DNA of 64,000 nucleotides. Source: CAYLLE01 sp964384485. Its GTDB lineage: Bacteria > Spirochaetota > Spirochaetia > CAYLLE01. The stretch lies in NCBI GenBank assembly GCA_964384485.1, contig CAYLLE010000001.1, positions 47,953 to 111,952 on the forward strand. The letters run 5' to 3'. The notes beneath the pieces are model-generated. The model did not search any database. It had not been told where the DNA came from and saw only the letters and a program-made list of their open reading frames with translations. Below, in pieces: positions 25,088-34,310 of this stretch. The translations under genes were made by a program, and so were the position numbers. The stretch's first letter is position 1; the number at the start of each line of letters is the position of its first letter.

Positions 25088-26817
25088 CTGTTCTTGAATT
25101 TTATACGGAGGGAAACACGCAATCCGCCCATGGCACTTCGGGAAAAAAATACCCCGCTGCCTGTTCCGAAAAGCAGGACAATCCGTTTATGTATATTAAT
25201 TAATCCGGTAGTCTGGTGCTCTTCCTGGGCTGTCACACGGTTTTGCATCAAAGATAATTGGGCGTCCGACAAACCGGAACCGTTGTCTTCAATATCGATT
25301 ACAAGGGTGATGTCATCGCCGGTGAATGAAATCTTCAGCCTGCCCCCGCTTACCTTATCCTCAAGACCGTACTGAAACGCATTTTCTATAACCGGCTGGA
25401 CTATAAGGCGGGGTACGGAAAGATCACAGTATTCAGGAGGAAGCTCCTCAAAATCCATAGAAATACGGTTAGAAAAACGCATTGCCTGAATCTCCGCGTA
25501 GATTCTCGCGTGCTCAATTTCCCGGGATAAAGGCGCTTCGTCAGAATCACTCCGCGCAATATACTGCAGGTATATGCCAAGGTATTTAGAAAATTGATCA
25601 GCATTTTCAACATCACCCTGTTTTATCCACCTTCTAAGTATAAAAAAACTGTTATATAAGAAATGAGGATTAATTTGTGCCTGAAGCTGCTTCAGCTCCG
25701 ACTTTTGAACAAGTATCTTTTGGGTATATGACTGGTCGATCAGAGCTTTCAGATTTCCTACCATGGTGTTAAACCCGTCCATAATGTAGCCGAATTCCCC
25801 GGTCGAATCGGAATCCATAGTAACATCGAGTTCCCCCTTTTCCACCCGGCTGAAAGCCTTAACGAGTCGGGACAATGGTCTGTGAACGACCTGATACGAC
25901 AGATAGAAAAAAGCCGCCATAACGACGAGGGCTGTTGCGGCAAATATCCAGAACGTCCGTTTATATCCCTCAGCTTTCTGAAAGACAATCCCTTCAGGAG
26001 TGTAAATCAGGTAGTGCAAGTCCAGGACGGAGGAATAGGCGGACGAAATCAAATATCCTGTGCCATCAACAACAATCTGATTATTTCCTTCTGCCTCCAT
26101 TAAATCGGGATTCGCGGAAATATGATTGACTAGTTTAACATTATTCCCGGAACTGAGAAAAAAATCCCGCTCTCTATTGAATAGCAAAGCTCCCGATTCA
26201 CCGCCTCCCGAATATACCAGCATCGCTTCCTGCAGCCGTTCCTCAGAAAATTCTATAGTGCTCAAGATGACTAGAACCTGGTTTTCCGCCCGGACGAACG
26301 GGAAGGTATTCACTATGTACAGGCCTCTTTCGGATTGGTGAATTACCGCCTCCGATTGTTCCGCCGCGGTGCTGATAAAATCATGCTCGTCTTCCGTAAG
26401 TGTGCCGTATGACAGTGAACTTATCTTCCTGTCCTTATCCGGGAGAATAACTGAAACTTCATCAATATAGCGGCTCGAATTCTTTATTGCATCTAAGCTG
26501 CTTTGAACCCTGACTATGTTCATATCCCGGTCATAGTTCGGTTTGCTGAAGTCCATGGTAGTCAACCGCTGGAGAAAAATATTATCCAGAAGGTTTAACT
26601 GAAGCAGCTGAATCCGGGTAATATCATCTTCTAAAGTCGAAACAAAAAAACCGACCCTGGAAAATGTAGCTGCCTTTAATTCATCCTTAACGGCTTTTAC
26701 CCCTCCCTCGTAAATTCTTATTCCGATAAAAATCATTGGAATAAGAATCAGCAGGAAAACCAGAAAGAGACGAGTAAAAATTGAGCTGCGCTGCGGAATT
26801 TTTTTCATATTTTTCAT
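25084..26817 (-). CDS. YesM-type membrane sensor histidine kinase
   Basis: A 577-residue sensor kinase of the HPK7/YesM group. It has transmembrane helix 1 (about 15-33), an extracytoplasmic sensor domain of some 250 residues, transmembrane helix 2 (288-309), HAMP (about 310-362), the phosphoacceptor block QINPHFLYNS (H385), and an HATPase domain with N box PVIENAFQYG (N479) and DNGSG. It should phosphorylate an AraC-type YesN response regulator; the only one here lies at 40.6-42.3 kb. ATG 26817 is preferred (GGAAG upstream). The gene precedes the importer operon, a common arrangement for YesM kinases that sense sugars or their binding proteins. Confidence 0.93.
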   Translation of the reverse strand: MKNMKKIPQRSSIFTRLFLVFLLILIPMIFIGIRIYEGGVKAVKDELKAATFSRVGFFVSTLEDDITRIQLLQLNLLDNIFLQRLTTMDFSKPNYDRDMNIVRVQSSLDAIKNSSRYIDEVSVILPDKDRKISSLSYGTLTEDEHDFISTAAEQSEAVIHQSERGLYIVNTFPFVRAENQVLVILSTIEFSEERLQEAMLVYSGGGESGALLFNRERDFFLSSGNNVKLVNHISANPDLMEAEGNNQIVVDGTGYLISSAYSSVLDLHYLIYTPEGIVFQKAEGYKRTFWIFAATALVVMAAFFYLSYQVVHRPLSRLVKAFSRVEKGELDVTMDSDSTGEFGYIMDGFNTMVGNLKALIDQSYTQKILVQKSELKQLQAQINPHFLYNSFFILRRWIKQGDVENADQFSKYLGIYLQYIARSDSDEAPLSREIEHARIYAEIQAMRFSNRISMDFEELPPEYCDLSVPRLIVQPVIENAFQYGLEDKVSGGRLKISFTGDDITLVIDIEDNGSGLSDAQLSLMQNRVTAQEEHQTTGLINIHKRIVLLFGTGSGVFFSRSAMGGLRVSLRIKFKNR

Positions 26818-26852
26818 AACGCGGGCTTCCAAGTGTAGAAAATTTGACTTTT

Positions 26853-27410
26853 TCAGTCAAGTATTTCCTTCACCATGTAGATAAGACCGGTACGTCCTCC
26901 CCGGGGAAGGGGCTCCCATTCCGGCAGTTTACCCACTTCCCGGTATCCTATCTTCCGGTACAGTTCCACAGCCACCGTGTTTTCTTCCCACACGGTCAGT
27001 GACAGACGGGTGCTCCCTAGCTTCCGTGCTTCCTCTTCAAGAAGGTTCATAACTAGCCTGCCAAGTCCTAAACCCCGAGCCTTTCGGGAGAGCATAATTC
27101 CGATAGTGATCCACAATCCGGTATAATTTTTTGTCGCGTTTGCTTCGCCGACCAGTTGATCATCCAGAAAAATAAACAGTCTCCGTTCTTTTTCAGTCTC
27201 CAGCTTTTTTAAAATTTGACAGAGATGATCACAGCTTTTCGGAAGATCCATCTCCTGATGACTGCACATCACCTGTTCTTCATGCAGTTCATTCCGGAAT
27301 CTCATGAAACTGTACAGGTCTTCCCATACCGGGTACCGGATAACCACCAGCCGTTCCCTTATCGCCTTTTCTAAAATGATCTGTCCGGATAACACATTTT
27401 CCGATTTCAC
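26853..27410 (-). CDS. GNAT-family N-acetyltransferase (RimI/RimJ-like)
   Basis: A 185-residue GNAT acetyltransferase. The acetyl-CoA loop is RKARGLGLGRLVMNLL, preceded by a beta strand GLWITIGIML, and the C-terminal VELYRKIGYREVGK segment is the usual family ending. Acceptor unknown. It starts at GTG 27410 with AAGGGGG upstream. The sensor kinase begins 35 bp downstream, so the two are probably co-transcribed. A weak promoter (TTGACG 27457-27462, 18 bp, TACTAC 27433-27438, minus strand) could serve them. It diverges from the MttB-like gene. Confidence 0.87.
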   Translation of the reverse strand: MKSENVLSGQIILEKAIRERLVVIRYPVWEDLYSFMRFRNELHEEQVMCSHQEMDLPKSCDHLCQILKKLETEKERRLFIFLDDQLVGEANATKNYTGLWITIGIMLSRKARGLGLGRLVMNLLEEEARKLGSTRLSLTVWEENTVAVELYRKIGYREVGKLPEWEPLPRGGRTGLIYMVKEILD

Positions 27411-27489
27411 TTTCGCCCCCTTATTTTTTCAAGTAGTACTCCAGGTTACCTTCCGCCGTCAAGGAAAATATTTACCGGGGAGACGGTTT

Positions 27490-27552
27490 GTAAAAGATAG
27501 TTACATGGGTAAAGAATAGAACCTTGTGAGCATATAGGGGAGAAAATAAACT
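27490..27552 (+). promoter_or_regulatory. Promoter and shared operator of the MttB-like operon (copy 2)
   Basis: GTAAA (27490-27494) and GTAAA (27509-27513), 19 bp start to start, ACA 3 bp before the second. 38 bp further is -10 TAAACT (27547-27552), with a partial -35 TTGTGA (27524-27529) at 17 bp. Geometry matches the other three copies. Confidence 0.62.
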
Positions 27553-27587
27553 GATTCAATATTTAACCCCGGAGGTTTACGGAATAT

Positions 27588-29120
27588 ATGGCGCAATATA
27601 TACAGGAAAATCAGAAAGTACTTTTTAATATCCCATCGGTAAAATTTAACCAGCCCGTCCTCACCTGGGATGATGACACCGTCAAAGCCCTGGTGACTGC
27701 CGCGGTAATGTTAGCTTCAAAAACCGGATTAAACCTTCCGGATGATGACGAAGGGGTTTACCTGAAAGAGGCTGAATCAAAGGGAGCTAAGATCAGTTTA
27801 ACGGAAAAAACGGTGTATTTTACGGAAGAACAGCTTAGGGACACCCTTGATGTTATCCGGAAAACCGCGCCTGTAAGGAAACCGCTCCGGGGTGATTTGA
27901 AACCGAAACCCCGGGACAGGAAATACATGGTCGGTAATTCGGGCAACCTGCTTTTTGATTCAGAAACCTGGGAAGCCAAAGCTCCGGGGAGTGACGATCT
28001 TATCGATTTCTGCAGCTGGATACAGGGAGACAACAATCTCCTATCCATGCACGCTCCCATGACCAAAGACACTAACCAGATGGTAGGCCCGATGTATGAC
28101 TACGCCTTAAGCTGCAAGTACTGCAGAAAAACGGTCAAACATCAGATGCCGGTGTACGATTTTCATGTCAAGCATCTATACAAGATGGACCGGATCGTTG
28201 AAAAGCACCGGGGCTACTTCACGCCGATGTACGCCGCTGAATACGTCAATCCGCCGTTCAAACTCAGCAAGAGAACAATCGACTGCATGCTGAGCAGATA
28301 TGAACTGGGCGCCCTCAAGGAGAACGGAATATGGATGGGTTCGATGACCATCGGGGGGATGAGCGCTCCCGTGACTGTTGCCGGCGCGGCAGTACAGGCC
28401 TTCGCCGAAACACTCGCGGCCCTCGCGTTTTTCCACATCATCCGTCCGGAATCACCCCTCAGGATGGTGATGGCCACCGGCAGCGCCGATTTGCGGACCG
28501 GGAACGTGGATTATTTCAGTATGCGGACCCACCTGCAGAATACCGCGGTTTGGGAAATGATTACCCGGGGTGTCGGTGCCATGGCGCCTTATCTCACGTG
28601 GTACCGGGATGTGAATGAGCCTGGCCTGCAGGCCGTGTATGAGCTGACCATGGGTCTTTATTTCTTCCAATGCACCTCCGGTCAGGGGCACCCCAGTATC
28701 GGACAGCTGGATAACGGCAACTCTTTTTCACCCCAGCAGGCTATTATGGACATTGAAGTCTTAAAAGAATTTGACCAGCTCACCGGCGGTTTCGACGTGA
28801 ATGATGAAATACTCGGACTGGAAGAGATGATTAAAAACGGATTTGAAGGAGATTTCCTTGGATCGGAACACACCGTTCAGTATATGCAGGAAGGAATTCC
28901 GTACAGTTCATTCTTTTTCCGCGGTCTTCCCGGAACGATGAGACATAACAAAAATAAAACACAAACCCAGGAACTGATGGACAAGGCCTGGGAATCAGTA
29001 AAAAAATCCAAACAGGCCGGACGGGAAATTGAACCCGATCATGAATTGGCCGGTGAACTGTATGAAGTTGTTAAGGAAGCCGCCGGAGAAATCGGCATTG
29101 CGGCTCCGGAATTAAAGTAG
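27588..29120 (+). CDS. MttB-family (trimethylamine methyltransferase-like) protein, non-pyrrolysine
   Basis: A 510-residue member of the COG5598/MttB superfamily, whose members move methyl groups from methylamines or betaines to a corrinoid protein. The core motif GGMSAPVTVAGAAVQAFAETLA and the following LAALAFFHIIRPESPL strand-helix are recognisable. The frame is uninterrupted, with no internal TAG, so it is a pyrrolysine-free homologue like the glycine betaine or carnitine enzymes rather than true MttB. ATG 27588 follows CCCGGAGG. It begins an operon with two glycoside hydrolases, and no corrinoid protein is encoded nearby. A methylated glycan-derived substrate is only an inference. Confidence 0.8.
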   Translation: MAQYIQENQKVLFNIPSVKFNQPVLTWDDDTVKALVTAAVMLASKTGLNLPDDDEGVYLKEAESKGAKISLTEKTVYFTEEQLRDTLDVIRKTAPVRKPLRGDLKPKPRDRKYMVGNSGNLLFDSETWEAKAPGSDDLIDFCSWIQGDNNLLSMHAPMTKDTNQMVGPMYDYALSCKYCRKTVKHQMPVYDFHVKHLYKMDRIVEKHRGYFTPMYAAEYVNPPFKLSKRTIDCMLSRYELGALKENGIWMGSMTIGGMSAPVTVAGAAVQAFAETLAALAFFHIIRPESPLRMVMATGSADLRTGNVDYFSMRTHLQNTAVWEMITRGVGAMAPYLTWYRDVNEPGLQAVYELTMGLYFFQCTSGQGHPSIGQLDNGNSFSPQQAIMDIEVLKEFDQLTGGFDVNDEILGLEEMIKNGFEGDFLGSEHTVQYMQEGIPYSSFFFRGLPGTMRHNKNKTQTQELMDKAWESVKKSKQAGREIEPDHELAGELYEVVKEAAGEIGIAAPELK

Positions 29121-29130
29121 AGGCATCAAA

Positions 29131-31146
29131 ATGAAAGAACAGCTTAAGAAAATAATGCGGTACGCCGCTCCGTATCATTATCCCGACGCTCTGAGCCAGC
29201 TCGACCGGCTCATCGGTATGGGTGCGGGTATTATACATGTAAACTTTCATCAGTCGGCCATGGAACTTTTTGAGTGGCGGGGCTTACATACTCATCATCC
29301 TCCCCACCCATTCAATCTGCATGATAAAGGTCCGGCCATGGACAATATGATGAGGGATTTCACCTCCATCTGCAAAGAGAATGGGATCATTCCCATGGTC
29401 TATATCTGTTTCCACACCTTCGCGATCCGTCTTTTGAATGATCATCCGGAAGCATGGGACTGGCTGGCAACGGATGAAATGGGAACTCCCCTGCTTCAGG
29501 CTCTCTACGTAAGGAACAGACAGCGCCGATACCAGGGATGCCCGAACAATCCGGGATGGATAGACCATCTTAAAGCAATGAGCTCACAGGCCGTAAACCT
29601 TGGGTTTAAAGGGATATTTTTTGACAACCCGAACTGGGTTTGGTGCTACTGCCCCCATTGTCAGGAAGCATTCGGCACATACCTCAAGGGTAAGGGGTTT
29701 GATCCCGAGCCTGTCCCGAAGACTCCTGACTGGAAGTCTGAAACATGGCAGCAGTATATGCGGTTTTTGGGCTCGGTTATCAAAGAAAAGATGACGGAGC
29801 TTAACCGGTTTCTTAAGCAGCAGGATCCGGAATTCATTATTACCATGAATTCGCTGCCGCCTACGGAACGTTCACCGTCGGTACAGGCCGTCCTAAGCTA
29901 TTACGTGAATGAAGCGGCGGATTATACCTTCTACGAAATCGGAGCCGGCAGACCTTCCGGTCAGCTTGGAAACGGGAAATACTGGAAAGGAATTGATTAC
30001 CGGAGTTACGGGGTTGCTGAAGGAGAACTCTACGGAAAACTGCTTACCATTCTGGTGCACCGGAAATACCGGGATCCCGAGGAGGATACCCGTCCGAAGA
30101 CAGTACCCTCAGTTCCCTATGGAAACTACGACAAGTTTGATCTCAACAGAAGCAGGCTGGGATTAGCGGAAGGATGGGCGTTCCGTTCTTCCGAAGTTCT
30201 TGAAGATATCCATTCCATACGGAATTTCGAACGGCCTATGGAACTGCGTTCTTATTATGATTTTGCTCAGGAGCACGCTGACCTGTATATTGATTCAAAG
30301 ATGAAAGCTTCTGTGGGCGTCTACTTTTCCATGGAAAATCTGATGCGGAATCTAGCGGTAGAACATACCAATGATGATCCGGATCTGGCATTCTTCCTTG
30401 GAAAAAAAGAGGGGAAATGGCCCCATCCCGGTTATCTTAAATGGATCAATATCCTGGCGGACTCCCATCTTCCCTTTAAAACGATTCTTGATCTTGAAAC
30501 ATGCGATGTCGACGTACTAATAATCCCGGACACAAAGCATATCACTCCCGAAGAATCGGCGGCGTTGGAAAAGAAGATAAAAGAAGGCCTAAAGATATTG
30601 GCTACCGGAGAAACATCGCTGTACGAGGGCAGTAAACGTCTCGGCGGATACCAGCTTTCCCGGGTGTACGGGACCGAAGAACCGGTCAATACACGGATCC
30701 GAAACGATTACGGAAAAGGGGCAGCGGTACTCCTTCCGGATGCTCCGGAAATGAAGTATTATATTCCCCAAACGGAAGATAAAGATGGTGTGACCGACGC
30801 TGGCCAGAACAGCTGTATCCGGGAAGTTTTGATTTCCGAGCTTCGGTCACTTTACGGAAAGAAACAGTTCCCCGTGGAAGGGCGTATGCCTCAGTCCCTG
30901 CTGCTGACAGCACTTGAGTACCGGGGTAAAACTTGCATCAATATGGTAAACTACGGGGTATCTATCCGGAATGACCAGGTAATCCCGGCGGGAGAAGCAT
31001 CCATCCTTTTGGATACCCAGCCGGAAAAAGCAGAAATTTACTCACCGGACCGGAAGAAACCCGAAATAGAATTGATAAAAACCGGAGTTACGGCAGAGAT
31101 CAGGGTATCCCGGACCGGGATTTATAATTTAATCGTTTTGTCATGA
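29131..31146 (+). CDS. Putative TIM-barrel glycoside hydrolase with beta-galactosidase-like trimerisation domain
   Basis: A 671-residue protein with no signal peptide. Residues 1 to about 380 look like a TIM barrel: GMGAGIIHVNFH at the first strand, GFKGIFFDNPNWVWCYCPHCQ (about 150-170) and TMNSLPP strands. The FFDNP and CPHCQ motifs occur in GH42- and fucosidase-like hypothetical hydrolases. Residues about 400-530 (ASVGVYFSMENLM ... DVLIIPDTKHITPEE) resemble the GATase-like trimerisation domain of GH42, and a small beta domain ends the protein. I cannot assign a CAZy family or the catalytic acids. It is the second gene of the MttB-like operon, 10 bp after it and overlapping the next gene by ATGA. 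Confidence 0.68.
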   Translation: MKEQLKKIMRYAAPYHYPDALSQLDRLIGMGAGIIHVNFHQSAMELFEWRGLHTHHPPHPFNLHDKGPAMDNMMRDFTSICKENGIIPMVYICFHTFAIRLLNDHPEAWDWLATDEMGTPLLQALYVRNRQRRYQGCPNNPGWIDHLKAMSSQAVNLGFKGIFFDNPNWVWCYCPHCQEAFGTYLKGKGFDPEPVPKTPDWKSETWQQYMRFLGSVIKEKMTELNRFLKQQDPEFIITMNSLPPTERSPSVQAVLSYYVNEAADYTFYEIGAGRPSGQLGNGKYWKGIDYRSYGVAEGELYGKLLTILVHRKYRDPEEDTRPKTVPSVPYGNYDKFDLNRSRLGLAEGWAFRSSEVLEDIHSIRNFERPMELRSYYDFAQEHADLYIDSKMKASVGVYFSMENLMRNLAVEHTNDDPDLAFFLGKKEGKWPHPGYLKWINILADSHLPFKTILDLETCDVDVLIIPDTKHITPEESAALEKKIKEGLKILATGETSLYEGSKRLGGYQLSRVYGTEEPVNTRIRNDYGKGAAVLLPDAPEMKYYIPQTEDKDGVTDAGQNSCIREVLISELRSLYGKKQFPVEGRMPQSLLLTALEYRGKTCINMVNYGVSIRNDQVIPAGEASILLDTQPEKAEIYSPDRKKPEIELIKTGVTAEIRVSRTGIYNLIVLS

Positions 31147-34100
31147 GCACAGAAAGCACCAGATGGTCGGAAGATAAGGCTCCCCGTAGTTTAAGTGATC
31201 TTAAATCCCGGTTTACCGAATCACCGGGAAGATACCGGCCGGTTCCCTGGCTCGGATACTCGGGCAGTCTTACCGAAGAAGAAGTACTCGCGTCGATAGA
31301 AGAGATGCACCGGCAGTCTATATACTCTTTTTTCATCTTCCCCGTATACGGAATGGAGATTGAGTACCTTTCCCCGGAATGGTTCTCCCTTGTAAGAAAA
31401 TCGGTCCGACGGGCAGCTTCCCTGGGGATGGAAGTCTGGATTTACGACGATTACAACTGGCCCAGCGGAACCTGCGGCGGCAAATTGATTTTAGAGCATC
31501 CGGAGTACAGCATCCGCCGGATAGAAGCTTTTATATCAGATTATATCCCTCCAGGTGAAGAACTCAGGTTCCCCGGACAGGACCCATTCATTAAAACGGT
31601 CGCGGTTACAGAATCAGGCCGGTCGCTGCCTGCCACTCTGTCCAAAGATGAAGAAAGCGGTTATTCCTGGAAGAATGACACAGCAGAACCGGCCAGGATA
31701 ACACACCTGTATATACAGGAGCCGGCCCCGCTCAAATACAATCTCTGTCTTTTTAAAGGCAGCCTCTGGCAGAAAGAATATGATTTGGGTACCCATTACT
31801 TAGAGTTCCTAAATCCCGACGCGGTTGAAGAATTCATCACCATGACCTACCGGCGGTACCGCAGTGAGCTGAAGGATTTGTGGAGCTCAATTGCGGGTTT
31901 TATGACCGACGAACCGAGCCTTCGCGAATCAATCCATTATTATCCCCCGTTCTTAAAAACATTTGAAAAGACCTACGGATACAACCTGGAAGACCGGCTT
32001 GAACACCTCTTTCTCCCCGGTTCGGAAAATGCATTCCAGGTCCGGGCCGATTACTGGAGACTTGCCGGAAAAATATTTGCTGAAAATCTGGGTCGTATAA
32101 ACCGGTGGTGCCGGAAGCACGGGGTAGATTTTACCGGTCATTTCCTGGGAGAAGAGAGTCCGGGGGCCGAAGTCTGGCATCAGGGGTCAGCGGCTGTCCG
32201 GAAGGAAATGTCGATCCCCGGCATGGACGTTCTCTACGATACTCCGTGTGATCCCACCCCGTCCAACACCTATTCAACATTCGTCCATCATTACGACAAC
32301 CTGGCCCTTACCGGAAAACTTGTCTCCGCGGCCTCGGAAACAGCCGGGAGCCGGAGAGCTTTTGCCGAAGCATTCGGCGGCTTTCCCTACTGGGGCGGTC
32401 CGGCCGATTTGACCGCCCAAACCCATTGGACTACGGCGCAGGGAATAAATTTTATAAACGACAATTCCCTTTCCGTTTCCTGGAAAAGTTTCCGGAAGCG
32501 CACACTCTGGGGGAAGCATTTTACAATGCCCTGGTGGGAATGCTACAGCAATTTCGTAAAAACAGCAGGCCGGTGCTGCCTGCTCGAATCAGTGGGAAGA
32601 CCGATTAGACCTATCGGCCTGGTGTATCCTGAGCTGACCGCTCAAGCCCTTACCTTCCGTAACTGGCACCGCGGCAGCTCCGGTGTTACCGGAACCCTTC
32701 TGCAGTCGAATAAGCTTGTTCAGGAGACTGCTTCAGCATTGTCTCTCAACCATCGGGACTGGGGTATCCTGTGGGAAAACGGTTTATCCGAATCTTCCGG
32801 TGACCGTGAAAACTGCAGGATCCTGATCATCCCGGGGGCTTACTGCCTCTCCCGGAAAATACTTGAAGACCTCATGGTTCAGCAGCGGAAGGGCATCTGT
32901 TTAATCTTTGTCGGTTCAGCACCGGAATATTTTATCGACGGAGATAATGACCTGTGCCGGGACATCCTCGACAGGCTCATGCAGTGCCCGAACGTGTACC
33001 GGATAAATCCCCGGGAAGCTGACCGGTATATCATAGAACGCGCGATAGAGCCGATTATTGATGGTCAACTTGACCGAAGCTTCTCCATTTCCGGCCCGGG
33101 GAAACATCTTATTACAGCGTCCGCAAGGATGTGGGAAGATACCGGGATTATCCATCTTGTGAATATGAGCCCGCGGACAACCCGCGTCTCCTGTTTCGTT
33201 ACCACGAAAGATCCTGTGTCTTTGTGGCATCCCGATGACGGTAAAACATATTCGGTCTCCGGAGTAGATCTTGAGCAGGGACAGAAGTTTTCACTCGAAT
33301 TCGCCCCCTGGGAGGGATACTTTCTCGTCTCGAGTCGGGAAGCCGTGGTGACGGACCACCCGTTGCCGCCCCGGGACGCGGCGCAGGGACTGGAAGGATT
33401 CACCCTGCGGCACACGGCTTTTCCGGAACCGCTTCCGGATTTTTTATCCTTGGACAATAAATGGGACATCACCCCCGAATCAGTGAACACCCTGGCGCCG
33501 GATATGTACTTCCATGAAATGACAGCGGAATCCGGACCGCCGTCCGAATCCGCCGGATGGCTTCGCGCAGATGACGAGAAACTCCCCTTTCCGTTAAACC
33601 CTTCCGAGTCCGAATACTACTGGCACCGGTGTGATTTTTTTGCCGAATATCTCCCGGACGACATAGCTGCCGTGGTAGACAGTGATCTCTATGAAGCCGC
33701 TTTTATCAACGGAAATCCGCTGCCTGACCCATCTCCCGTCACACTGTGGGACCGGGGAAATCTTTCCTTCAGACTCGGCGGGTACATAAAACCGGGAGAC
33801 AACAGCCTGACATTCAAAGTAAAGACTGACCCTCACTATGATCCGAAGGTAGTTCTCAAGTCTTTTGAACCGTTCCGTCTTGAACCCGTTATCGTCTCCG
33901 GATCCTTCGGTGTAGCAATTAAAGATAAGGGTAAAGTGATCGGACCTAAACCCGACCGGCTGTTCACCGGCGACTGGGGTCTGCAGGGCTTTTATAATTA
34001 TTCCGGAGTGATAGTATACCGGCATACTTTTACCGCTCTGCCCCAGGGCAGCCAGGTGTGGCTTGACCTGGGATCGGTTGGTGTATGCGCTCATCTTAAA

Positions 34101-34310
34101 GTAAACGGCCGGGAAGCAGGAAGACGCTGCTGGCCGCCGTATATGTTCCGGATCGATCCCTACCTGGAAGAAGGAAAAAACACCTTGCTTATACGGGTAA
34201 TGAACACCTTCGGGAACCTTTTCGAGAAAGGTGTTTGGGGATTCGACCATAAAACGGGTATGGCTCCGTCGGGTATTCTCGGACCGGTTAAGCTGATCGG
34301 CCTTCCCTGA
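31143..34310 (+). CDS. Large glycoside hydrolase, GH106 (alpha-L-rhamnosidase)-like
   Basis: A 1055-residue cytoplasmic enzyme. The N-terminal region resembles GH106-type hydrolases: RPVPWLGYSGSLTEEEVLASIEEM, then FFIFPVYGM and VWIYDDYNWPSGTCGG (about 96-111). A GFMTDEPSL motif near 250 offers a candidate catalytic acid, and DFTGHFLGEES near 330 another. The C-terminal 350 residues carry two beta-sandwich domains of the GH2 sugar-binding type (TFTALPQGSQVWLDLGSVGVCAHLKVNGREAG-like). GH106 removes rhamnose from pectic rhamnogalacturonan, consistent with the GH28 nearby, but specificity is unproven. Its ATG overlaps the previous stop; its 3' end overlaps the convergent URO-D gene by 23 bp. Confidence 0.72.
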   Translation: MSTESTRWSEDKAPRSLSDLKSRFTESPGRYRPVPWLGYSGSLTEEEVLASIEEMHRQSIYSFFIFPVYGMEIEYLSPEWFSLVRKSVRRAASLGMEVWIYDDYNWPSGTCGGKLILEHPEYSIRRIEAFISDYIPPGEELRFPGQDPFIKTVAVTESGRSLPATLSKDEESGYSWKNDTAEPARITHLYIQEPAPLKYNLCLFKGSLWQKEYDLGTHYLEFLNPDAVEEFITMTYRRYRSELKDLWSSIAGFMTDEPSLRESIHYYPPFLKTFEKTYGYNLEDRLEHLFLPGSENAFQVRADYWRLAGKIFAENLGRINRWCRKHGVDFTGHFLGEESPGAEVWHQGSAAVRKEMSIPGMDVLYDTPCDPTPSNTYSTFVHHYDNLALTGKLVSAASETAGSRRAFAEAFGGFPYWGGPADLTAQTHWTTAQGINFINDNSLSVSWKSFRKRTLWGKHFTMPWWECYSNFVKTAGRCCLLESVGRPIRPIGLVYPELTAQALTFRNWHRGSSGVTGTLLQSNKLVQETASALSLNHRDWGILWENGLSESSGDRENCRILIIPGAYCLSRKILEDLMVQQRKGICLIFVGSAPEYFIDGDNDLCRDILDRLMQCPNVYRINPREADRYIIERAIEPIIDGQLDRSFSISGPGKHLITASARMWEDTGIIHLVNMSPRTTRVSCFVTTKDPVSLWHPDDGKTYSVSGVDLEQGQKFSLEFAPWEGYFLVSSREAVVTDHPLPPRDAAQGLEGFTLRHTAFPEPLPDFLSLDNKWDITPESVNTLAPDMYFHEMTAESGPPSESAGWLRADDEKLPFPLNPSESEYYWHRCDFFAEYLPDDIAAVVDSDLYEAAFINGNPLPDPSPVTLWDRGNLSFRLGGYIKPGDNSLTFKVKTDPHYDPKVVLKSFEPFRLEPVIVSGSFGVAIKDKGKVIGPKPDRLFTGDWGLQGFYNYSGVIVYRHTFTALPQGSQVWLDLGSVGVCAHLKVNGREAGRRCWPPYMFRIDPYLEEGKNTLLIRVMNTFGNLFEKGVWGFDHKTGMAPSGILGPVKLIGLP

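Noticed and set aside
27588..29120. Possible pyrrolysine codon in the MttB-like gene
   Set aside because: The frame has no internal TAG, so pyrrolysine is not involved.
31143..34310. Several antisense frames of 75-240 codons opposite the large hydrolase
   Set aside because: They cover parts of a continuous, motif-rich coding sequence on the plus strand and have no ribosome-binding sites or family features.
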